The notes below the pieces were generated by a model. The model did no database searches and was not told the origin of the DNA. It was given only the letters and a program-made list of their open reading frames with translations. A stretch of DNA of 34,565 nt, from positions 1 through 34,565 of the forward strand of contig JAIVJC010000025.1 of the NCBI GenBank assembly GCA_020200235.1. The letters are read 5' to 3'. A program made the translations under genes and the position numbers. Each line of letters starts with the position of its first letter. The stretch's first letter is position 1. Of this stretch, positions 22,303 through 31,049 are shown one piece after another. Source of the DNA: Acidobacteriota bacterium. GTDB taxonomy: Bacteria > Acidobacteriota > Blastocatellia > Pyrinomonadales > Pyrinomonadaceae.

Positions 22303-22387
22303 GAACGATGAAGTAGGAACGATGAACGATGATGTAAGAGCAGTTGATCTTTCACTTCATCGTTCATCGTTCCTACTTCATCGTTTA
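22303..22387. repeat. Heptad hairpin, GAACGAT family (locus 7)
   Basis: Words GAACGAT, GAAGTAG, GAACGAT, GAACGAT, GATGTAA, then loop GAGCAGT and TGATCTT, one extra T, then CACTTCA, TCGTTCA, TCGTTCC, TACTTCA, TCGTTTA. The arms 22304-22335 and 22354-22385 are 32 nt long with one mismatch. It is the only GAACGAT copy here whose two arms are out of register, by the single extra T. It lies between the divergent YceI and Nudix genes. Confidence 0.88.
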
Positions 22388-22568
22388 ATGAGTCCTGTTA
22401 TCCTGCGCTCGATCTTAGCGAACCGCCGCGCGCCGGTGCCGGTTTTTCTTTTGCCTTTCACCGGGTGTTATACTGAGCCCGTCCACGCTCCCGTCTGAAA
22501 GTTTTGAACGATACGTCCGCCGCGCGGTCGCGCGAAAGGTCTGCGACCGCGCGCGGCACTTTGCAGGG

Positions 22569-24137
22569 ATGGTCGCAAAAGAACCGAGCGCAAATCAGAC
22601 GCCCGCGCCGCGCGCGGACGCCGTGCCGAAGGACGCGGCGGCGGTCGTCCTCGTGCGCGGCGAGGGTGAGGGGTCTGAGGTCTACTGGGCGCGGCGCGGC
22701 GAGCGGATGGCTTTCCTCGGCGGCTTCTACGCCTTCCCCGGCGGGCAGCGCGACGCGGCGGACGGCGAGACCCCGGTCGACAGTTGCGACGACGCGGAGC
22801 TCGCCGCGATGATCTCGTGCGCGGCGCGCGAGCTGTTCGAGGAGACGGGCGTGCTCGCCGCGCGCGGCGCGGACTCTCTCACCAGAGGGCAGATCGATTC
22901 GCTCCTGGACGATCTCTCGTCCGAGCGCATGACGTTCGCTGTTCTGCTCGCGCACTACGGTCTCCGGCTCGACGCGCGCGACTTCACCTTCGTCGGTCGC
23001 TGGGTCACGCCCCCTTTCAGCCCGCGCCGCTTCGACACGCTCTTCTTCCTCGTGCGCTGCCCGCGCAAGCAGGAGCCGCGCGTCCGCACCGTCGAGTTCG
23101 ACGAAGGCGGGTGGACGAACGCGCGTGCCGCGTACGGGCTCTGGCTGCGTTCGGAAATTCTCGTCGCGCCGCCCGTGCTGCACGCGATCAAGACCCTCGC
23201 CGACGGCGCCGCCGACGCGCCCGACGATCTCGTCAGGCGCTTCCTGAGCGTCCCGCAGGCGCGCAGGGAGCGGGTGCGGCGCATCGAGTTCACGCCGGGC
23301 TTCACGTGCTTCCCCGTGCGCACGCCGACGAAGCCGCCCGCGACGCACACGAACGCCTACGTCATCGGGCACGAAGATTTCGTCGTCGTCGATCCCGGCT
23401 CGCCTTACGAGGACGAGCAAGCCGCGCTCGCCGAATACGTCGACGAGTTGATCGCCGGCGGGCGCGCGCTCCGCGAGATCGTCTTGACGCACCACCACCC
23501 GGATCACGTCGCGGGAGTCGAGCCCTTGCGCGCGCACCTCGGCGGCGGAGTCCGGGTCGCGGCGCACCGGCTGACGGCTGACGCGCTCGCCGACTCGGTG
23601 CGGGTCGATCGCTTCATCGAGGAGGGCGACCGGGTGGAGCTCGCGGGCGAACCGTCGCTTCGTTTGCGCGCGATGCACACGCCCGGTCACACGCGCGGAC
23701 ATCTCAGCTTCTACGAGGAGCGCACGCAGACGCTCGTCGTCGGCGACAACATCGTCGGGCTCGGGTCGGTCTTGATCGAGCCGCCGGAGGGGAGCGTGCG
23801 CGACTACCTCGCGAGCCTCGGACGTTACCGGCAGCTCCTGCCGGACGTGCGCGTCCTCTTCGGCGGTCACGGGGCGGCGATGGCGAACCCGCGCGCCAAG
23901 ATCGAGGAATACATCGCTCACCGTCTGGAGCGCGAGGCGAACATTCTGAAAGCCGTGCGCGAGGGGGCTTCGACGCCGCGCGAGATCGTCGGGCGCGTCT
24001 ACACGGACGTGTCAGTGAAGCTGCACGCGATGGCTGAGCGCGCGGTGCTCGCGCACCTGGAGAAGCTCGAGGAAGACGCGCTCGTCAGTCGCGCGGGCGA
24101 GGGTCGCTACGCGGCGACGGGCGCGGCGACGAGTTGA
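22569..24137 (+). CDS. Fused Nudix hydrolase and metallo-beta-lactamase protein
   Basis: The product has 522 residues. The N-terminal third is a Nudix domain: FPGG (56-59) and RELFEETG (87-94), with a long insert between Gly and the REUXEE helix as in NUDT7/NUDT19-like CoA-type hydrolases. The second half is a metallo-beta-lactamase domain: THHHPDH (307-313), a later PGHTRGH, GDNIVGLG and FGGHG, closest in style to LACTB2-like enzymes. A winged-helix-like C-terminal region follows (REIVGRVYTDVSVKLHAMAE). No frameshift separates the halves, so it is one polypeptide. Substrates are unknown; joint action on a nucleotide-linked or CoA-linked thioester is a guess. Confidence 0.88.
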   Translation: MVAKEPSANQTPAPRADAVPKDAAAVVLVRGEGEGSEVYWARRGERMAFLGGFYAFPGGQRDAADGETPVDSCDDAELAAMISCAARELFEETGVLAARGADSLTRGQIDSLLDDLSSERMTFAVLLAHYGLRLDARDFTFVGRWVTPPFSPRRFDTLFFLVRCPRKQEPRVRTVEFDEGGWTNARAAYGLWLRSEILVAPPVLHAIKTLADGAADAPDDLVRRFLSVPQARRERVRRIEFTPGFTCFPVRTPTKPPATHTNAYVIGHEDFVVVDPGSPYEDEQAALAEYVDELIAGGRALREIVLTHHHPDHVAGVEPLRAHLGGGVRVAAHRLTADALADSVRVDRFIEEGDRVELAGEPSLRLRAMHTPGHTRGHLSFYEERTQTLVVGDNIVGLGSVLIEPPEGSVRDYLASLGRYRQLLPDVRVLFGGHGAAMANPRAKIEEYIAHRLEREANILKAVREGASTPREIVGRVYTDVSVKLHAMAERAVLAHLEKLEEDALVSRAGEGRYAATGAATS

Positions 24138-24187
24138 GTCGATCAGTTAACCATGCGGGCGAACGCGAACAGGTAAGGGGAGGGGTG

Positions 24188-25657
24188 ATGAAGAAGGCGA
24201 AGACTCTGGGCGAGCTGAGGCGGCAGGGGTACGCGACGCGCTCCGTCAAGGACGAGCTGAGAGCGAACCTGATCGAGAAGCTGCGCGGCGGGGGGAAGAT
24301 CTTCCCGGGCATCGTCGGCTACGACGAGACGGTCGTGCCGCAGATCGTGAACGCCGTGCTCGCGCGCCACAACCTGATCCTGCTCGGCCTGCGCGGCCAG
24401 GCGAAGAGCCGCATCATCCGCCAGTTGACCAGCCTGCTCGACGAGGAGATTCCCGCGGTCGAGGGCTCCGAGGTCAACGACGATCCGCTCAAGCCCATCA
24501 GCGCCTACGCGCGCCAGTTGATCGACGAGATGGGCGACGAGACTCCCGTCGCGTGGATCGGTCGCGACGCGCGCTTCGTCGAAAAGCTCGCCACCCCGGA
24601 CGTGACCGTCGCCGACATCATCGGCGACGTCGATCCGATCAAAGCCGCGAAGGGCGGGCACCTTTTGAGCGACGAGCTGACGATCCACTACGGGCTCCTG
24701 CCGCGCGCCAACCGCGGCATCTTCGCCATCAACGAGCTGCCCGACCTGGCGGGGAAGATTCAGGTCGGGCTCTTCAACATCATGCAGGAGGGCGACGTGC
24801 AGATTAAGGGCTACCCCGTGCGCCTGCCCCTGGACGTGATGCTCGTCTTCTCTGCCAACCCCGAGGACTACACGGCGCGCGGCAAGATCATCACGCCCTT
24901 GAAGGATCGCATCGGCGCGGAGGTGACGACCCACTACCCCGCGGAGCTTCAGTTGGGCGTCGAGATCACGAAGCAGGAGGCTTGGGTCGAGCGCGAGGGG
25001 CTCGTGGGGAAGCTGCGCGTCCCCGAGTTCATCCGCGAGCTGGTCGAGCAGATCGCGTTTGAGGCGAGAGACGATCAGAGGATCGACAAGCGCTCCGGCG
25101 TCTCGCAGCGCCTGCCGATCACCGTGACGGAATCGCTCGTCTCGAACGCGGAGCGGCGCGCGCTCGCGACCGGCGAGTACGAGATCGTCCCGCGCATCTC
25201 CGACGTTTACGCCGCGGTGCCTTCGATGACGGGGAAGATGGAGCTGGAGTACGAGGGCGAGCAGGTCGGCTCCGCGAAGATCGCGCGCGATCTCGTCAAG
25301 CGCGCCGCCGGGGAGATCTTCGAAGGCTACTTCGTCGGCATCGACTTCTCCGCGGCGGTGCGCTGGTTCGACGAGGGCAACACCCTGCGCCTCGCCGACA
25401 CCGCGCCCGCAGAGGAGTGCGTCCGCCTCCTCGAAGCCGTGCCCGATCTCATCGACCTCGTCTCGATCCCCTTCGAGTTCACGCGCGCCGACGACGCGCA
25501 GCTCGTCTCGGCTTGCGAGTTCGCCCTCGAAGGCCTCTACGCGCAGAACAAGATCAGCCGCAACGAGGAAGGCGGCTACACCGCCGCCACCAAGGCGAAG
25601 AAGGATCGCCGCGGCATGATCTACGACGACCTGACCGAGACCGGGCGGTATAGTTAA
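24188..25657 (+). CDS. MoxR/Mg-chelatase-like AAA+ ATPase
   Basis: The product has 489 residues from ATG 24188, preceded by GGGGAGGGG. The frame opens earlier but with a poor start. The P-loop is GLRGQAKS (67-74, Ala replacing the second Gly of GxxGxGK). The Walker B-like stretch is GIFAINELPDL, followed by the sensor region VFSANPEDYTARGKIITPLKDRIG typical of MoxR/ChlI. Such ATPases work with VWA/MIDAS proteins as chaperones that insert metals or cofactors or remodel complexes. The matching VWA gene (26876) is 1.2 kb downstream, separated by a toxin cassette that looks inserted. Confidence 0.9.
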   Translation: MKKAKTLGELRRQGYATRSVKDELRANLIEKLRGGGKIFPGIVGYDETVVPQIVNAVLARHNLILLGLRGQAKSRIIRQLTSLLDEEIPAVEGSEVNDDPLKPISAYARQLIDEMGDETPVAWIGRDARFVEKLATPDVTVADIIGDVDPIKAAKGGHLLSDELTIHYGLLPRANRGIFAINELPDLAGKIQVGLFNIMQEGDVQIKGYPVRLPLDVMLVFSANPEDYTARGKIITPLKDRIGAEVTTHYPAELQLGVEITKQEAWVEREGLVGKLRVPEFIRELVEQIAFEARDDQRIDKRSGVSQRLPITVTESLVSNAERRALATGEYEIVPRISDVYAAVPSMTGKMELEYEGEQVGSAKIARDLVKRAAGEIFEGYFVGIDFSAAVRWFDEGNTLRLADTAPAEECVRLLEAVPDLIDLVSIPFEFTRADDAQLVSACEFALEGLYAQNKISRNEEGGYTAATKAKKDRRGMIYDDLTETGRYS

Positions 25658-25659
25658 AG

Positions 25660-25680
25660 TTTCGGTTAGTGAACCCGAAA
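25660..25680 (+). terminator. Weak hairpin after the MoxR gene
   Basis: tttcggtt, a 4-nt loop and aacccgaaa form a stem of about eight pairs with one bulged base, starting 3 bp after the MoxR stop codon. Only a short T content follows. It overlaps the left CCGAAAATT repeat of the cassette, so it probably arrived with it and may uncouple the VWA gene from MoxR transcription. Confidence 0.45.
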
Positions 25681-25709
25681 ATTGTCGTCAAGAAGTGAGG
25701 TGACAACCT

Positions 25710-26120
25710 GTGAACAATCTCCAACGGAATGATGAGCACGAGAAACTTCTAGAAAATCTGCGGAGGGCAGAGCAGATAACTGCGGAAAGTCAGGCGGAAG
25801 CCGCGGTTTATCGAGACCTACTTGAAGAATGCTGGAGAGCCGCATCAGAGGCATTAAAAAATGAAGATTTAAATCTTCTATACAAGATTACTGGAAAGTT
25901 CTCTTTCGATTGGATGCCTAGTGAACATGAAGGCAAGCAATGGGGAAAGTTATTCCTTCATGCTTACATGAGGGATGCCGGATGGTTAAAGCTCACCAAA
26001 GAACGGCTTGAACAGATAAAAGCTTATGCCGAAATGATCTTGGAAGATAATGAGACTAACGCTGAGTTGAAGAAGAAAATCATTGCTGCCGCCGAAGATG
26101 GGCTTATAACTCACATATAG
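25710..26120 (+). CDS. Hypothetical helical protein of the toxin cassette
   Basis: The 136-residue product starts at a GTG with AGGTGA about 7 bp before it. The first 40 residues look coiled-coil (HEKLLENLRRAEQITAESQA), then comes a middle with aromatic residues (FSFDWMPSEHEGKQWGKLF) and a helical acidic/basic end (ETNAELKKKIIAAAEDGL). I do not recognise a family. Codon use is AT-rich like the rest of the cassette, and it reads toward the antitoxin gene 30 bp downstream. It may be cargo or a third component of the toxin system. Confidence 0.65.
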   Translation: MNNLQRNDEHEKLLENLRRAEQITAESQAEAAVYRDLLEECWRAASEALKNEDLNLLYKITGKFSFDWMPSEHEGKQWGKLFLHAYMRDAGWLKLTKERLEQIKAYAEMILEDNETNAELKKKIIAAAEDGLITHI

Positions 26121-26149
26121 TGTGGTCGCCGCGAAAGGAGTTGGATTCC

Positions 26150-26458
26150 ATGAGTAGCTTTGCCGAGACTGCTATTGAGAGGCTACGCCTTGAACCGCTT
26201 AGGGTGGAGCCTTCACCTGAAATGTATTTCTCTCTCTTTGAGCGACTGGAGGACGAAGCCGCACGGACTCGCGAGGAGACCCGACAGCGGGCGCATGCGA
26301 GAGCGTGGGAACTTGCTAAGCAACAAGGGGTCGTGCCGATACGCGACATCAAAGAATTGCACGGGAATTTTTGGCCAGAGGATGAAAGCATAGATGACTT
26401 CTTAGTCTGGCTGCGCGCCACTCGTCGAGAAGATAAAGACCGGAGCATTCCTGAGTGA
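26150..26458 (+). CDS. Putative antitoxin of VapC-type toxin
   Basis: The product has 102 residues from ATG 26150, chosen for its strong ribosome site AAAGGAG at the right distance. The protein is helical and charged (ERLEDEAARTREETRQRAHA) and ends with DESIDDFLVWLRATRRE, a pattern like the C-terminal toxin-wrapping tail of VapB-like antitoxins. No clear DNA-binding fold is visible at its N-terminus. Its stop codon overlaps the VapC start by 4 bp (GTGA). Function is inferred from that coupling. Confidence 0.72.
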   Translation: MSSFAETAIERLRLEPLRVEPSPEMYFSLFERLEDEAARTREETRQRAHARAWELAKQQGVVPIRDIKELHGNFWPEDESIDDFLVWLRATRREDKDRSIPE

Positions 26459-26871
26459 GCAGGGCAATCGTCAGCGATATCGTGGTGGTTGATACTGATG
26501 TAGTTTCGTTCTTCTTCAAAGGAGATACGCGGGCGAGTCTCTACCAGCCTCATTTAGATGGAAGGTTACGGATCATTGCTGCACAAACGCGCGCAGAGCT
26601 TGAACGTTGGACGTTAGCTCGTAATTGGGGTGAGCGCCGTCGTGCCGCGCTTCGTAGCTTCCTGAAGGACTTTCTTTTCGTCGAGGCGGACGAAACTGTT
26701 TGCCTGCGCTGGGCTGAAGTTAAGGACGTTGGGGATCGGCGAGGCCGCCCTATTTCTTCGGTTGATGCGTGGATCGCAGCAACTGCGCTGGCGTATGACG
26801 TGACTTTAGTCACGCACAATCGTAAAGATTTTGAAAATGTGCCGGGATTGTTAGTCATCTCCGAAAATTAG
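26455..26871 (+). CDS. VapC-type PIN-domain ribonuclease toxin
   Basis: The product has 138 residues from GTG 26455. The PIN acidic residues are in place: VVDTDVVSFFF (Asp13/Asp15), a Glu in TRAELERW, Asp in SSVDAWIAATAL, and the final THNRKDFENVPGL with a further Asp. PIN toxins cut tRNA or rRNA at defined sites. The protein looks complete. Its last codons contain the CCGAAAATT repeat that recurs at the left edge of the cassette, and the VWA gene begins 4 bp after its stop. Confidence 0.88.
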   Translation: MSRAIVSDIVVVDTDVVSFFFKGDTRASLYQPHLDGRLRIIAAQTRAELERWTLARNWGERRRAALRSFLKDFLFVEADETVCLRWAEVKDVGDRRGRPISSVDAWIAATALAYDVTLVTHNRKDFENVPGLLVISEN

Positions 26872-26875
26872 CCAC

Positions 26876-28207
<1,332 letters not shown>

Positions 28208-28271
28208 GTGAAGAGTGAACTAAGACGACTGCCGCGCCGCTTGATCTTTAGTGCGCGTTTCAAATTCTTCA

Positions 28272-28350
28272 TCACAGAGGAGACGGAGGAACACGGAGGA
28301 AGAGAAAGTCTATGTATTTCCTCCGTGCCCCTCCGTGTCCTCTGTGGTGA
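28272..28350. repeat. Inverted repeat, CACAGAGG family (not heptad)
   Basis: The arms 28272-28301 (tcacagaggagacggaggaa...) and 28318-28350 pair with about three mismatches and a loop of 16 nt. Words of the type CACGGAGG and CTCTGTG recur, but spacing is 6 to 10 nt, so there is no 7-nt register. It lies between convergent genes (VWA and pterin dehydratase) and may also act as a terminator. I recall similar CCTCCGTG/CTCTGTGG hairpins in many unrelated bacterial genomes. Confidence 0.8.
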
Positions 28351-28359
28351 ATCTCCTGC

Positions 28360-28701
28360 TTAAGTCACGCCGCTGTCTGACAGCCGTTCGATCTTCGCCG
28401 CGAGGATGAAGTCACTCTCGGAGAGTCCGTCGATGGCGTGCGTGTAGATCGTCACGTCGCAGTAGCCCCAGCCGAAAGAGATGTCCGGGTGGTGTCCCTC
28501 GTTTTCCGCCACCTCGCCGGCGCGGTTGACGAACGCGAGCGCGTCGCGGAAGTTCGAGAACTTGTAGCGGCGACGCAGGTGATGTTCCTCGACTATCTCC
28601 CACGCCGGCACACGACTCGCGAACTCCGCCAACTCATCGCCTCGCAAGCGCGGCACGCCCCCGTGACACGGCACGCACTTGCGGCTGGCTAAATCTTCCA
28701 T
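28360..28701 (-). CDS. phhB: Pterin-4a-carbinolamine dehydratase
   Basis: The 113-residue product has the dehydratase signature EGHHPDI (His70, His71, Pro72, Asp73), plus WGYCDVTIYTH, and starts with a short Cys-containing leader (CVPCHGG). The enzyme dehydrates 4a-hydroxytetrahydrobiopterin, which regenerates the pterin cofactor of aromatic amino-acid hydroxylases; some members also act in folate-type synthesis. No hydroxylase gene is seen in the window. Its ATG shares one base with the stop codon of the upstream coiled-coil gene (TGATG), so the two are translationally coupled. Confidence 0.92.
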   Translation of the reverse strand: MEDLASRKCVPCHGGVPRLRGDELAEFASRVPAWEIVEEHHLRRRYKFSNFRDALAFVNRAGEVAENEGHHPDISFGWGYCDVTIYTHAIDGLSESDFILAAKIERLSDSGVT

Positions 28702-28910
28702 CAGTCCTCCCCGCCGAGCAATTCGTCCAGTTCGGCGCGCAACCCCTCGCGCTCCGCGTACAGGGACGCGAGCGCGGAAGGCAGCGCGCTCGTCTCGGCT
28801 TGCGCAGGCTCGAAGCCGCGCGCGCGCATCTCCCGCTCGAAGCGCGCCTCTAGTTCGCGCAAGGTCTCTTGCAGTTCTGTGGTGCGCTCTTCGCGCCCGC
28901 GGGCTGGCAT
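28701..28910 (-). CDS. Small coiled-coil protein of unknown function
   Basis: The 69-residue protein is mainly charged helix (RTTELQETLRELEARFEREM, then ALASLYAEREGLRAELDELL), probably a coiled-coil dimer. Its stop codon overlaps the start codon of the pterin dehydratase gene, which supports it as a real gene. I do not recognise a family and cannot propose a function beyond a possible scaffold. Confidence 0.65.
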   Translation of the reverse strand: MPARGREERTTELQETLRELEARFEREMRARGFEPAQAETSALPSALASLYAEREGLRAELDELLGGED

Positions 28911-29066
28911 AAGGCGGTGTTTAAGTTAACAGAGGGCGGCGCGGCTACCAAACCGCCCAGCGCCCGGCACAAAATCGCCTCGCGGCTTGGCAAATTGTGC
29001 CGTGTGCGGATAGTCTATCGCGTAAAGTTTCCGCAATTCCAGCTTGTTTCTGCGAGGGATCAGACC

Positions 29067-30314
29067 GTGGCTGTCATCTACCCTTTCCGCGCGCTGCGCC
29101 CGCCCGTTGAGAAGGTCGAGCAGGTGGCGAGCGTGCCGTATGACGTGGTCAACACGCAGGAGGCGCGCTCTCTCGCCGGGGAGAACCCGCTCAGCTTCCT
29201 GCACGTCACGCGCCCCGAGATCGATCTGCCCGAAGGCACGGACATCTACTCGGACGCCGTGTACGAGAAGGCGGGCGAGAATTTTCAAAAGTTGACGCGC
29301 GAGTGCCCGCTCGAACGGGAGACGGAGCCGAGCCTCTACCTGTACCGGCTGAAGATGAATGATCACGTGCAGACCGGCGTCGCCGCGTGCTGCTCGGTGG
29401 ACGAGTACGACGGCGATCTCATACGCAAGCACGAGCGCACGCGCCCCGACAAGGAGGACGACCGCACGCGCCACATGATCACTCTGCGCGCGCAGACCGG
29501 CATCGTCTTCCTCACCTACCGCGCCGACCGGCGCATCGACGCGCTCGTCGAAGCCGAGACGAAGAACGCGCCGCTCTACGACTTCACCGCGCCCGACGGC
29601 GTGCGGCACACCGTCTGGCGCGCGCCCGCGCCCGAACAGATCGCGCGCGCCTTCCGCGAAGTGCCGCTGCTCTACATCGCCGACGGTCACCACCGCGCAG
29701 CCTCCGCGAGCAGGGCGCGCGCGGCGCTGCGGGAGAGAAACGCGCAGCACACGGGCGAGGAGGAGTACAACCGTTTCATCTGCGTCGTCTTCCCGGACGA
29801 TCAGGTGCAGATACTGCCGTACAACCGCGTCGTCAAAGATTTGAACGGGCGCGCGCCCGAAGATTTCCTCGCCGCCGTCGGCGCGCGGTTCGAAGTGACG
29901 GAAGGCGCGAACCCGCAAGGCCCCGGCAAGAGCGGTCACTGGCACATGTACCTCGGCGGGCGCTGGCACGGGCTCACGCTCAAAGAAGGCGCGCCCGTCA
30001 ATAGGGGTGATGACGGTGACGACGATCCGACGCGCACGCTCGACGTGAGCCTGCTGCAAGACAATTTGCTCGATCCCGTCCTGGGCATCAAGGACCAGCG
30101 CACGGACAAGCGCATCGATTTCGTCGGCGGCATCCGCGGCGCGCGGGAACTCGAAAAGATCGTGGACGAGGGGCGCGCCAGCGTCGCCTTCGCGATCCAC
30201 GCCACCTCGGTCGCAGACCTCCTGCGAGTCTCCGACGCGGGCGCGGTCATGCCGCCGAAGTCCACCTGGTTCGAGCCGAAGCTGCGCGACGGTCTGCTGA
30301 TTCATGAAATCTAG
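29067..30314 (+). CDS. DUF1015-family protein
   Basis: The product has 415 residues from GTG 29067, preceded by GAGGGA; the frame extends to 28869 but the extra residues look random. Family features are visible: VIYPFRALRP at the start, VASVPYDVVNTQEAR, NPLSFLHVTRPEID, RKHERTRPDKEDDRTRHM, LLYIADGHHRAASA and SLLQDNLLDPVLGIKDQRTD. DUF1015 proteins are widespread and often lie beside serine-biosynthesis genes, as here with SerA downstream; their reaction is not settled. The conserved R-K-H-E and G-H-H motifs suggest an enzyme. The stop codon TAG is the first three bases of a TAGCTGT-type heptad repeat. Confidence 0.9.
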   Translation: MAVIYPFRALRPPVEKVEQVASVPYDVVNTQEARSLAGENPLSFLHVTRPEIDLPEGTDIYSDAVYEKAGENFQKLTRECPLERETEPSLYLYRLKMNDHVQTGVAACCSVDEYDGDLIRKHERTRPDKEDDRTRHMITLRAQTGIVFLTYRADRRIDALVEAETKNAPLYDFTAPDGVRHTVWRAPAPEQIARAFREVPLLYIADGHHRAASASRARAALRERNAQHTGEEEYNRFICVVFPDDQVQILPYNRVVKDLNGRAPEDFLAAVGARFEVTEGANPQGPGKSGHWHMYLGGRWHGLTLKEGAPVNRGDDGDDDPTRTLDVSLLQDNLLDPVLGIKDQRTDKRIDFVGGIRGARELEKIVDEGRASVAFAIHATSVADLLRVSDAGAVMPPKSTWFEPKLRDGLLIHEI

Positions 30315-30479
30315 CCGTTAGCTATTAGCTGTTAGCTGTTAGCCAGAAAAGATCAGCTTCGAGCTTTTGTGGCGGCTTCGATTTCGGCGGGCTTGATTTT
30401 GGTTTTGCTAACAGCTAACAGCTAACGGCTAATTTGATTTTGGTTTTGCTAACAGCTAACAGCTAACAGCTAACAGCTC
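30312..30479. repeat. Heptad repeat block, TTAGCT family (locus 8)
   Basis: From 30312 the words TAGCCGT, TAGCTAT, TAGCTGT, TAGCTGT, TAGCCAG run in register. After about 60 bases of spacer the reverse words GCTAACA return from 30407, then GCTAACG and GCTAATT, a TTTGATTTTGG spacer, and four further GCTAACA words (30448-30475). The spacer plus GCTAACA block is duplicated 41 nt apart (from 30393 and 30434). The outer arms can pair. The repeat starts on the DUF1015 stop codon and ends 6 bp before the acetyltransferase start. Confidence 0.88.
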
Positions 30480-30485
30480 CAGTTA

Positions 30486-31049
30486 ATGCTCATCGAGACC
30501 GAGAGACTGACCATGCGTCCGTTCACGCCGGGCGATCTGCCGGAGCTTCTGCGTATGCGCGCGGACGAGGAGGTCGTGCGCTACCTCGGCGGCGTGGCAA
30601 AGCAGACGCCGGAGTTCACCGAACAACGCCTGCGCTTCCACTTCGACTGTTACGAGAAATACGGCTACGGGATGTTTGCCGTCGTGAGGAAGTCGGACGG
30701 TGAGTTCATCGGCTGGGGCGGGTTGCAGCCTCTGGAAGAGTCGGGCGAGACGGAGGTCGGCTACGGCTTCGACAAGCCCTACTGGGGTCAGGGCTACGCG
30801 ACGGAAGTCGCCGCCGCGTGGCTGCGCTACGGCTTCGAGACGGTGGGACACGCGCGCATCGTCGCCGTCGCCGTCCCCGAAAACGCCGGCTCGCGCCACG
30901 TGTTGGAAAAACTCGGCATGAGCTACGAGAAGAACGCCGAACACTACGGCATCGACTGCGTGTTCTACGCGATCAGGCGCGAAGAGTTCGCGCCGCGCGA
31001 AGGCTTTTACGCCGTGCACGATTCGTCAGGCGCGAGGCAAAGCGGATGA
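30486..31049 (+). CDS. GNAT-family N-acetyltransferase, RimJ/RimL-like
   Basis: The 187-residue product has the RimJ/RimL pattern: ETERLTMRPFTPGDLPELL, GYGFDKPYWGQGYATEVA (Q-G-x-A acetyl-CoA loop), NAGSRHVLEKLGM and the closing aromatic strand. It should transfer acetyl from acetyl-CoA to a protein N-terminus or a small amine. The end overlaps the SerA start (ATGA at 31046-31049), so it is the first gene of the serA operon, right after the repeat block. Confidence 0.88.
   Translation: MLIETERLTMRPFTPGDLPELLRMRADEEVVRYLGGVAKQTPEFTEQRLRFHFDCYEKYGYGMFAVVRKSDGEFIGWGGLQPLEESGETEVGYGFDKPYWGQGYATEVAAAWLRYGFETVGHARIVAVAVPENAGSRHVLEKLGMSYEKNAEHYGIDCVFYAIRREEFAPREGFYAVHDSSGARQSG

Larger units (their letters stand above)
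25675..26869. mobile_element. Three-gene VapC-type cassette splitting MoxR from its VWA partner
   Basis: AT-richer DNA lies exactly between MoxR and VWA, which are normally adjacent. The 9-bp sequence CCGAAAATT occurs at 25675-25683, 17 bp after the MoxR stop, and again at 26861-26869, 7 bp before the VWA start. It looks like a target duplication, although the right copy also encodes the end of VapC. Codon choice inside (many A/T third positions) differs sharply from both neighbours. There is no transposase. Confidence 0.6.

Noticed and set aside
28272-28350. Inclusion of the CACAGAGG hairpin in the heptad system
   Set aside because: Word spacing is 6 to 10 nt, so it lacks the 7-nt register.
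28926-30305. Long antisense frame opposite the DUF1015 gene
   Set aside because: Same reason: shadow of the GC-rich third codon positions.
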